From: Fen-1273 sp963837815
GTDB lineage: Bacteria; Bacteroidota; Ignavibacteria; UBA10030; UBA6906
DNA length: 64,000 bases
Assembly (NCBI GenBank): GCA_963837815.1
Contig: CAWIOS010000009.1
Location: 124,001-188,000, forward strand
Direction: 5' to 3'
Of the stretch, positions 57,725-64,000 are shown piece by piece. The notes below the pieces were generated by a model. The model was not told where the DNA came from and ran no database searches. It saw only the letters and a program-made list of their open reading frames with translations. How positions within the stretch are numbered: position 1 is the first letter of the stretch; each line of letters begins with the position of its first letter. Both the position numbers and the translations under genes were made by a program.

Positions 57725-59059
57725 ATGCACTATAACTCCATATCCGCTTCGGTCAAGTCACGGTACGCGCGCAAATTCGTGACTCCCGCCGAAGCGGTTG
57801 CCGTCATCCACTCGGGGGACAGGGTCTACATCCACCCCGGGTGCGCCGTCCCGCAGGTCCTCGTGGAGGCGATGGTTGACAGGTACGAGGAGCTGCACGA
57901 CGTGGAAGTGTGCCATCTTCTCGGCGTGGGGGAGGCGGCGTACGTACGCCCGGAGATGAAGGGACATTTCAGGCACAACGCGTTCTTCATCGGGAAGAAC
58001 GTCAGGAAGGCCGTCTGCGACGGGAGTGCGGATTTCACGCCGATATTCCTCTCGGAGATTCCCGCGCTCCTGTACGACAGGCACTATCCGGTCGACGTCG
58101 CGCTGATCCAGGTCTCCCCCCCGGACGAGCACGGGTACTGCAGCTTCGGCGTGGGTGTCGAATGCACGAAGGCGGCGACGGAGGTGGCAAAAGTCGTTAT
58201 CGCCCAGATCAACACGAAGATGCCAAGGACGCTCGGGGACAGCTTCATCCACATGAACAGGATCGACTACTGCACGGAGGTCTCCGTCCCCCTCCAGGAG
58301 CTTCCCCAGATCGAGGGGGACGAGTCCCCCGAGGAGATCGAGACCTATCAGAAGATCGGAGCCCACATCGCGGGGCTCGTCGAGGACGGCTCAACGCTCC
58401 AGCTCGGCATCGGCCGGATCCCGGATGCGGTCGTCAAGTTTCTCGGCGACAGGAAACATCTGGGGATCCATTCCGAGATGGTCTCCGACGGCATCATCCC
58501 CCTCGTGGAGTCCGGTGTCATCACAAACATGCGCAAGACGCTCCTTCCGGGAAAAATCGTCACATCATTTGTCCTCGGGTCGCAGGCGCTTTTCGAGTTC
58601 ATCGACAACAACCCCGCGCTGGAGTTCCGCCCCACGGGGTTCACGAACGATCCGTTCACGATTGCGCGGAACAGGATGATGGTCGCGATCAATTCGGCGA
58701 TCGAGGTCGACCTCACGGGTCAGGTCTGCGCGGACACGATCGGGTACCGCTTCTACAGCGGGTTCGGCGGCCAGACGGATTTCATCCGCGGGGCCGCGCG
58801 CTCGGAGGGGGGGAAGCCGATCATCGCGCTCCCCTCGACGGCGAAGGGGGGGACGATCTCCCGCATCACCCCCAGGCTCATGGAAGGGGCGGGGGTTACG
58901 ACGACGCGGGGGGACGTCCACTATGTCGTGACGGAGTTCGGCGTCGTCAACCTCCACGGGCGGACGGTGCGGCAGAGGGCGGAGCTTCTCATCGGCATTG
59001 CGCATCCTTCCTTCCGGGAGGATCTTGAAACGTTCGCAAAAGAGCATCACTACCTGTAA
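57725..59059 (+). CDS. Acetyl-CoA hydrolase/transferase family CoA-transferase
   Basis: A 444-residue family I CoA-transferase of the Cat1/AbfT group (succinyl-CoA:acetate or 4-hydroxybutyrate CoA-transferase). The catalytic Glu lies near 252 in GIHSEM and the C-terminal GGQTDFIRGA loop is conserved. It moves CoA between acyl-CoA and a free acid. With the adjacent ferredoxin-dependent 2-oxoacid oxidoreductase it could convert the acyl-CoA product to acid while saving the thioester energy. The exact acids are not determined. Confidence 0.87.
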   Translation: MHYNSISASVKSRYARKFVTPAEAVAVIHSGDRVYIHPGCAVPQVLVEAMVDRYEELHDVEVCHLLGVGEAAYVRPEMKGHFRHNAFFIGKNVRKAVCDGSADFTPIFLSEIPALLYDRHYPVDVALIQVSPPDEHGYCSFGVGVECTKAATEVAKVVIAQINTKMPRTLGDSFIHMNRIDYCTEVSVPLQELPQIEGDESPEEIETYQKIGAHIAGLVEDGSTLQLGIGRIPDAVVKFLGDRKHLGIHSEMVSDGIIPLVESGVITNMRKTLLPGKIVTSFVLGSQALFEFIDNNPALEFRPTGFTNDPFTIARNRMMVAINSAIEVDLTGQVCADTIGYRFYSGFGGQTDFIRGAARSEGGKPIIALPSTAKGGTISRITPRLMEGAGVTTTRGDVHYVVTEFGVVNLHGRTVRQRAELLIGIAHPSFREDLETFAKEHHYL

Positions 59060-59071
59060 GGAGACTGTGCG

Positions 59072-59374
59072 ATGGCTATACGGGGATCCGTTTCGTTCGA
59101 GACAGAAGTCTGCAAGGGGTGCGAGCTGTGCATCGACGCCTGTCCGCAGGAGAGCCTCGGCCTTTCCTCCGGGATCAACGCCCAGGGATATCATTACGCG
59201 GTCCTTGTCAGGGACAACTGCACGGGGTGCGTCAACTGCGCCCTCGTCTGCCCCGATGCGGTCATCACCGTGTACAGGGAAAACAAAAAGGGCGGCAGGG
59301 CGCCGGTGGCGGAGATACGCAACGTCACCGGGAACATCACCGTCACACTGGACGATGAAAGGAAAAATCCGTGA
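59072..59374 (+). CDS. 2-oxoacid:ferredoxin oxidoreductase, delta (ferredoxin-like) subunit
   Basis: A 100-residue 2[4Fe-4S] subunit with two CX2CX2CX3C-type motifs: Cys14, Cys17, Cys20, Cys24 and Cys50, Cys53, Cys56, Cys60. It relays electrons from the catalytic subunits to free ferredoxin. The order delta, alpha, beta, gamma is that of KorDABC and VorDBAC complexes. It follows the CoA-transferase gene by 12 bases and overlaps the alpha subunit start by four. Confidence 0.9.
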   Translation: MAIRGSVSFETEVCKGCELCIDACPQESLGLSSGINAQGYHYAVLVRDNCTGCVNCALVCPDAVITVYRENKKGGRAPVAEIRNVTGNITVTLDDERKNP

Positions 59375-60459
59375 GCGATCTCAGGCTTATGAAAGGAAAC
59401 GAAGCCCTTGCGGAAGCGGCGATCCGCGCGGGATGCAACGGGTATTTCGGGTACCCCATCACGCCGCAGTCGGAAATCCTGGAGTACCTGGCCGCGGAGG
59501 GACGTTCGCGCGGGATGATCGTCCTCCAGGCCGAGAGCGAAGTGGCGTCGATAAACATGGTCTACGGCGGTGCGGGCGCCGGCGCGCGCGTCATGACGAG
59601 CTCGTCGAGCCCGGGGATCAGCCTCATGCAGGAGGGGATCTCCTATATCGCGGGGGCGGAGCTCCCGTGCCTCATCGTCAACGTGAGCCGCGGCGGTCCG
59701 GGACTCGGGACGATCCAGCCCTCGCAGGGGGACTACTTCCAGGCGGTCAAGGGGGGCGGGCACGGGGACTACCGGCTCCTTGTCCTTGCGCCGTCGAGCG
59801 TGCAGGAGATGGCGGATTTCGTGTTTGACGCGTTCGACCTCGCGGACAGGTACCGCTCACCGGTCATGATACTCGCCGACGGCGCGCTCGGGCAGATGAT
59901 GGAGAGGGTGTCGTTCCGGGAGTACGATGCGGGGGCGCACCGTGTCGAGAAGCCGTGGGCCACGACGGGGAAGCCGCCGACCCGCGAGAGGAACATCATC
60001 ACCTCGCTCCACATCGAGCCGGAGAAGATGGAGCAGATAAACAACCGGCTCCAGGAGAAGTACCGGCAGATGGCGCTGCACGAGACCCGGTGCGAGCAGT
60101 TCCAGACCGGCGACGCGGAGTACCTTATCGTCGCCTACGGGCTTGCCGCCCGCATCGCGCAGGGAACGGTGGAGATGGCGCGCGCGCGCGGGATCAGGGC
60201 CGGCCTTCTCAGGCCCGTGACCCTTTTCCCGTATCCTTCGGAGGCGATCCGCGCGCTCGCGGACCACGTGCGGAAAGTTCTTGTCGTCGAGATGAACGCG
60301 GGACAGATGATCGAGGATGTCCGCCTGGCCCTCGAAGGGCGGGTCCCGGTGCGGTTCTACGGGCGGACCGGGGGGATCATCCCCGGGCCGGACGAAGTCC
60401 TCGGCGCACTCACGAAGATGGTCAACGAAGACGTGCTGCTCAATGAGGAGGTCTCCTGA
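59371..60459 (+). CDS. vorB: 2-oxoacid:ferredoxin oxidoreductase, alpha subunit (KorA/VorB type)
   Basis: A 362-residue subunit with the pyrimidine-binding domain of thiamine diphosphate. It begins LMKGNEALAEAAIRAGC and has FGYPITPQSE and the conserved Glu in LQAESEVASINMVYGGAGAG. Members are annotated as VorB (branched-chain) or KorA (2-oxoglutarate). The nearby isocitrate dehydrogenase favours 2-oxoglutarate, while the family name favours branched-chain acids, so specificity is open. The GTG start overlaps the delta subunit (GTGA). Confidence 0.87.
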   Translation: MSDLRLMKGNEALAEAAIRAGCNGYFGYPITPQSEILEYLAAEGRSRGMIVLQAESEVASINMVYGGAGAGARVMTSSSSPGISLMQEGISYIAGAELPCLIVNVSRGGPGLGTIQPSQGDYFQAVKGGGHGDYRLLVLAPSSVQEMADFVFDAFDLADRYRSPVMILADGALGQMMERVSFREYDAGAHRVEKPWATTGKPPTRERNIITSLHIEPEKMEQINNRLQEKYRQMALHETRCEQFQTGDAEYLIVAYGLAARIAQGTVEMARARGIRAGLLRPVTLFPYPSEAIRALADHVRKVLVVEMNAGQMIEDVRLALEGRVPVRFYGRTGGIIPGPDEVLGALTKMVNEDVLLNEEVS

Positions 60460-60460
60460 C

Positions 60461-61234
60461 ATGGAACGCCAGATGATGCAACCGGATTCTCCCGCGATGG
60501 AGTGCGTGTACAGCAGGCCCGGGACGCTCACCGAAACGAGATTCCACTACTGTCCCGGCTGCGGCCACGGAGTCGTGCACCGCGTCCTTATGGAGACGGT
60601 CGAGGAGCTCGGGATACAGGGGGAGACGATCGGCGTTGCGCCGGTCGGCTGTTCCGTGTTCGCGTACAACTACCTTGACATCGACATGCAGGAGGCGGCG
60701 CACGGCAGGGCCTCCGCGGTGGCGACTGCCGTCAAGCGGCTGCTGCCGGACAGGTACGTGTTTGCGTACCAGGGGGACGGCGACCTTGCCGCCATCGGCA
60801 CGGCCGAGACGATACACACGGTGAACCGCGGGGAGAACATCCTCGTGGTGTTCATCAACAACGCGATTTACGGAATGACGGGGGGGCAGATGGCCCCCAC
60901 GACGCTTCTCGGCATGAAGACGACAACCTCCCCCTTTGGAAGGACCGTCGAGACGGCCGGGTACCCCCTGAAGATCACCGAGATGGTGGCGACGCTCCCC
61001 GGTGCGTACTACGTCAGCCGGAATTCGGTGCACACGGCGGGCGCGGTGCGCCATCTGAAAAAAGCGCTTCTGAAATCGTTCCAGTACCAGAAGGAGAAGA
61101 GGGGAACCTGCTTCATCGAGGTCGTGTCGAACTGCCCCTCCGGCTGGAAGATGACCCCGCTGGAGGCGAACGCATGGATGGCGGAACACATGTTCCCGCT
61201 CTATCCGCCCGGCGAGATCAAGGTCCCCAAATAG
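60461..61234 (+). CDS. 2-oxoacid:ferredoxin oxidoreductase, beta subunit
   Basis: A 257-residue thiamine-diphosphate subunit. CPGCGH (Cys31, Cys34) holds two cluster ligands, and the TPP motif GDGDLAAIG (105-113) with NNAIYGMTGGQ (133-143) binds the cofactor pyrophosphate and magnesium. The ATG at 60461 is preceded by GAGGAGG and lies one base after the alpha stop. Together with alpha it oxidatively decarboxylates a 2-oxoacid to acyl-CoA. Confidence 0.9.
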   Translation: MERQMMQPDSPAMECVYSRPGTLTETRFHYCPGCGHGVVHRVLMETVEELGIQGETIGVAPVGCSVFAYNYLDIDMQEAAHGRASAVATAVKRLLPDRYVFAYQGDGDLAAIGTAETIHTVNRGENILVVFINNAIYGMTGGQMAPTTLLGMKTTTSPFGRTVETAGYPLKITEMVATLPGAYYVSRNSVHTAGAVRHLKKALLKSFQYQKEKRGTCFIEVVSNCPSGWKMTPLEANAWMAEHMFPLYPPGEIKVPK

Positions 61235-61246
61235 AAGGAATCGACA

Positions 61247-61798
61247 ATGAAACACGAACTGCTCGTTGCCGGGTTCGGAGGCCAGGGCGTCCTCTCGATG
61301 GGGATGACGCTGGCGTACGCCGGCATGGTGGAGGGAAAACAGATAAGCTGGATGCCCTCGTACGGGCCTGAAATGCGGGGGGGGACGGCGAACTGCATCG
61401 TGATCATTGCGGACGCGAAGATCAGTTCCCCCATCCTCACGATGTTCGACACGGTGATCGCGCTGAACCAGCCGTCCCTGGACAAATTCGAGCATGCCGT
61501 GAAACCCGGGGGGCTTCTGATCTTCGAATCCACGAACATGATCAACGAGCCGACGAGGACCGACATCACGATCCTCCCGGTGGCGGCGGCGCTGGAAGCG
61601 GCGAAGCTGAAGAACGCGAGGACGATGAACATGATCGTCCTCGGGGCGTTCCTCGACAGGACGCACGTTGTGGAGATCAGCGGCGTCATGGAGGCCCTGA
61701 AGAAAGTGCTCCCGGAGCGGTACCACACGCTTCTCCCGCTGAACGAACAGGCGCTCCGGCGCGGCATGGAACTGTCACGCCGGCCCGTGCCGGCATAG
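61247..61798 (+). CDS. 2-oxoacid:ferredoxin oxidoreductase, gamma subunit
   Basis: A 183-residue subunit of the POR/KOR gamma family, which helps bind CoA. It starts LLVAGFGGQGVLSMG and carries PSYGPEMRGGTANC, both diagnostic. It completes a four-subunit complex encoded at 59072-61798 in order delta, alpha, beta, gamma. Confidence 0.9.
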   Translation: MKHELLVAGFGGQGVLSMGMTLAYAGMVEGKQISWMPSYGPEMRGGTANCIVIIADAKISSPILTMFDTVIALNQPSLDKFEHAVKPGGLLIFESTNMINEPTRTDITILPVAAALEAAKLKNARTMNMIVLGAFLDRTHVVEISGVMEALKKVLPERYHTLLPLNEQALRRGMELSRRPVPA

Positions 61799-61825
61799 TC
61801 ATTCATCGTAGGGACGGGGGGCACA

Positions 61826-62074
61826 ATGAACACGACATGCGTCCACTCATGCAAGGGTCTCTGCGCGGCCCTCGAAGTCGCCGAACACCGCGAACAGGAG
61901 GCAATACGGGAATACACGAAGTACGCCGCGGGCTGCGACTACCCCGACGTCCGCGCAATTCTTGACGAGCTCATCAACGAACGGGAAAAAGCCCTCGCGT
62001 TCATCCGCGCAAAGCGGGAAATACTGACGGTGAAATTCCATGCAATCGACAGGATCAATGACAGCTTCGCCTGA
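61826..62074 (+). CDS. Small ferritin-like helical protein, degenerate metal site
   Basis: An 82-residue protein that resembles half of a rubrerythrin/ferritin-like bundle. The first helix has EHREQEAIREYTKYA (residues 20-34) and the second LDELINEREKALAFI (46-60). In metal-binding members the second helix reads ExxH; here the His is replaced by Ala (EREKAL), so the site is incomplete. Cys5, Cys9 and Cys13 at the N terminus are an extra feature. It overlaps the next, better conserved half-ferritin gene. Confidence 0.6.
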   Translation: MNTTCVHSCKGLCAALEVAEHREQEAIREYTKYAAGCDYPDVRAILDELINEREKALAFIRAKREILTVKFHAIDRINDSFA

Positions 62075-62327
62075 CGTGCCGCACGTTCGCCGGCGGGAGC
62101 CGGACTGGGCCGCGATGTCGATCCGGGAGATCCTCGAGCTCGCGATCGCGGACGAGGAGGATGCGCGCGACTATTACAGGCGCGCGGCGGACCTCGCCGG
62201 GAGCGCGCACACAAGGGACGTCCTCATGTCGCTCTCGGCGATGGAACAGTCCCACGCCGACACGCTCCGCCGGGAGCTCGATGAGCTCCAGATCCAGCAT
62301 GATCTCGAAACGGGCATGGCAGACTGA
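62058..62327 (+). CDS. Half-ferritin / rubrerythrin-like protein
   Basis: An 89-residue helical hairpin with an intact half metal site: Glu33/Glu34 and Tyr39 in DEEDARDYY, and Glu63 and His66 in MEQSHADTL. Single-hairpin ferritin-like proteins dimerise to build a di-iron centre used in iron storage or oxygen and peroxide defence. The start is uncertain; ATG 62040 and 62058 are both possible. It directly follows an oxygen-sensitive ferredoxin oxidoreductase, so protection from oxidants is a plausible role. Confidence 0.68.
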   Translation: MTASPDVPHVRRREPDWAAMSIREILELAIADEEDARDYYRRAADLAGSAHTRDVLMSLSAMEQSHADTLRRELDELQIQHDLETGMAD

Positions 62328-62347
62328 ACGAACGACTCGGAACTCCT

Positions 62348-63466
62348 ATGGCGAAATACACTATTGCGTGGCTCCCCGGCGACGGGATCGGCGTCGAGGT
62401 CATGGAAGCGGCGCGCATCGTTCTCGACGCGGTCGGCCTTGATGCGGCGTACCTCCACGGCGACATCGGCTGGGAATTCTGGTGCAGCGAGGGGGATGCG
62501 TTCCCCCGGCGGACGATGGATCTCCTGGGAAAGGTCAATGCCGCGATGTTCGGTGCGATCACGTCGAAGCCGGTGAAGACGGCCGAGGCCGAGCTCGCCC
62601 CCGGCCTCCGGGGAAAGGGACTCGTCTATCGCTCCCCCATCGTCCGCATGCGGCAGCTCTTCGACCTCTACGTCTGTCTCCGCCCCTGCAAGGCGTACCC
62701 GGGGAACCCGCTCAACATGAACGACGCCGTCGACATAGTCGTCTTCAGGGAGAACACGGAAGACCTGTACGCCGGCGTGGAATTCAATCCCGTCCCGGAA
62801 ACGCTCTCAGCCCTCCTCGGTCAACTCTCCCCGCAGTTTGCGCCGTTCAGGAACCTCCCCGCCGGCGAGGTCGCCGTATCGTGCAAGGTGAACACGCGGA
62901 GGGGTTCGGAGCGGATCGTGCGCGCGGCGTTCGAGTTTGCCAGGAAATACGGGAGGAAGAAGGTCACCGTCGTTCACAAGGCGAACGTCGTGAGGGCGAG
63001 CGACGGTCTCTTTTTCGAGGAAGCGAAGAACGTGGCGAAGGAGTTCCCCGAAATCAGGATGGACGACGCCAACGTGGACGCGATCTGCATGTGGCTTCTC
63101 AAGAACCCGCTCGGTTACGACGTGCTCGTCGCCCCGAATCTCTACGGTGACATCATCTCCGATCTCGCCGCACAGATGGTGGGGGGGCTCGGATTCGCGT
63201 GTTCCGGGAACATAGGGTCGAATCTCGCGGTGTTTGAACCCTCGCACGGCTCCGCGCCGAAGTACGCGGGGCAGTACAAGGTGAACCCTGTCGCCACGAT
63301 ACTGGCGGCGAAGATGATGCTCGACTGGCTCGGGGAGACCGTACAGGCAAAGAAAGTCGAAGAGGCGACGGCCCGTGTGATCCGCGAAGGGAAGACGAGG
63401 ACGTATGACATGGGGGGGAATGCGACAACACTCGACATGGCCCGCGCGATCGCCGGGAATTTGTGA
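62348..63466 (+). CDS. Isocitrate dehydrogenase of the isocitrate/isopropylmalate family
   Basis: A 372-residue beta-decarboxylating dehydrogenase. The segment FRENTEDLYAGVE is the isocitrate-dehydrogenase version of the substrate loop, and NLYGDIISDLAAQMVGG and the GSAPKYAG adenine-binding loop are conserved. It converts isocitrate to 2-oxoglutarate, a possible substrate of the ferredoxin oxidoreductase encoded just upstream. The cofactor (NAD or NADP) is not decided here; homoisocitrate dehydrogenase is a weaker alternative. Its stop overlaps the next ATG by one base. Confidence 0.82.
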   Translation: MAKYTIAWLPGDGIGVEVMEAARIVLDAVGLDAAYLHGDIGWEFWCSEGDAFPRRTMDLLGKVNAAMFGAITSKPVKTAEAELAPGLRGKGLVYRSPIVRMRQLFDLYVCLRPCKAYPGNPLNMNDAVDIVVFRENTEDLYAGVEFNPVPETLSALLGQLSPQFAPFRNLPAGEVAVSCKVNTRRGSERIVRAAFEFARKYGRKKVTVVHKANVVRASDGLFFEEAKNVAKEFPEIRMDDANVDAICMWLLKNPLGYDVLVAPNLYGDIISDLAAQMVGGLGFACSGNIGSNLAVFEPSHGSAPKYAGQYKVNPVATILAAKMMLDWLGETVQAKKVEEATARVIREGKTRTYDMGGNATTLDMARAIAGNL

Positions 63467-64000
63467 TGCAGGAAGGGCAGCACATACGCATTCATGAAGT
63501 CGGGCTCCGTGACGGGCTGCAGATGGAGAGCCGGACCGTCCCGACGGAACAGAAGCGTGCGTGGCTTCGCCGTCTCATGAATACCGGCCTCGACGTCATA
63601 CAGGTCGGATCGTTCGTCCACCCGGTGAAGGTCCCCCAGATGGCCGACACCGACAGGCTCTTCGCGGAAATCGCGGCCCCGGATGGCGTGCCGGAGGGGG
63701 TCACGCTTTCCGCACTCGTCCTGAATGAAAAAGGGCTTGACCGCGGGCTGGCCTGCGGGGTGGAGATGTTCTGCATGGGCGTGTCCGCGAGCGAAACGCA
63801 CAGCAGGAAGAATACCGGGATGGGGATTGACGAGGCGGCGGAGCGGATCATCGCCATGGGACTCAGGGCCCGGTCCGCCGGAAAGCGCGTGCAGGTCTCC
63901 GTCCAGTCCGCGTTCGGCTGCGGGTACGAGGGGAATGTCCCCCTTGAACGCGTCCTGGCGCTCGTGCGCCGGTACTGCGACGCCGGGTTGACGGACATCA
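63466..64000 (+). CDS. Hydroxymethylglutaryl-CoA lyase-like protein, N-terminal part
   Basis: The first 178 residues of a TIM-barrel lyase that runs off the right edge. It begins IRIHEVGLRDGLQ, the metal- and substrate-binding start of the HMGL-like family, then VGSFVHPVKVPQMAD and QSAFGCGYEGNV, which match HMG-CoA lyase. The enzyme splits HMG-CoA to acetyl-CoA and acetoacetate in leucine breakdown. The catalytic C-terminal Cys loop is outside the window. The ATG overlaps the isocitrate dehydrogenase stop (TGATG). Confidence 0.82.
   Translation, partial: MQEGQHIRIHEVGLRDGLQMESRTVPTEQKRAWLRRLMNTGLDVIQVGSFVHPVKVPQMADTDRLFAEIAAPDGVPEGVTLSALVLNEKGLDRGLACGVEMFCMGVSASETHSRKNTGMGIDEAAERIIAMGLRARSAGKRVQVSVQSAFGCGYEGNVPLERVLALVRRYCDAGLTDI

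Noticed and set aside
1..64000. CRISPR array, tRNA or rRNA genes
   Set aside because: I saw no regularly spaced 20-40 base repeats, and no cloverleaf or rRNA-like segment in the gaps.

Overview
The window is GC-rich, densely coded bacterial DNA from a Gram-negative (diderm) organism. Outer-membrane beta-barrel proteins, a large Oar-type TonB-dependent receptor, a BatA-like von Willebrand protein, a patatin/BamA fusion and promoters of the form TTG-N20-TAnnTT together suggest the Bacteroidota/Ignavibacteriota (FCB) neighbourhood. This is inference: no rRNA or other taxonomic marker is present. I see no tRNA, rRNA, CRISPR array, intact insertion sequence or prophage.

Layout. 1-5661: a divergent promoter pair, then a forward run of housekeeping genes (PflX-like radical SAM, DinB/YfiT, outer-membrane protein, pyrE, Nudix, HAD phosphatase, pyrimidine-nucleoside phosphorylase). 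5758-15204: suhB, a glycogen-debranching-like lipoprotein, hflX with a BatA-like gene, and a patatin/BamA protein. 15261-22093: a small unknown protein, a short-chain dehydrogenase coupled to a degenerate REP-type transposase, a hybrid histidine kinase, and a DUF72 gene facing a LexA/CI-like self-cleaving repressor across a compact operator region. 22105-25401: a serine biosynthesis operon (class V aminotransferase, serA, DUF1015). 25827-40929: TonB receptor, ppk1, STAS protein, a giant cyclase/ATPase fusion, VanX-like dipeptidase, an RNA uracil methyltransferase, an NtrB/NtrC two-component pair, a universal stress protein and a receiver-like protein.

41138-52831 is the most striking segment. 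Six multiheme c-type cytochromes carry 58 haem-attachment motifs in total. Between them lie a Rieske protein, a cytochrome b and an outer-membrane beta-barrel, followed by a duplicated Cys-rich protein. A CcmF-type haem lyase follows at 53063. The set reads as a complete electron path: two quinol-oxidising inner-membrane modules, periplasmic carriers, and a porin-cytochrome conduit with a surface lipoprotein cytochrome. Three sigma-54-like sites, with a shared -12 deviation, precede transcription units in or beside this segment, which lies next to an NtrC-type activator gene.

54973-64000: ferredoxin, nitroreductase-like protein, Cys/Met PLP enzyme, CoA-transferase, a four-subunit 2-oxoacid:ferredoxin oxidoreductase, two half-ferritin proteins, isocitrate dehydrogenase and the start of an HMG-CoA-lyase-like gene. 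This is a ferredoxin-linked central-carbon block that could feed electrons to the respiratory cluster. Both window edges cut genes.
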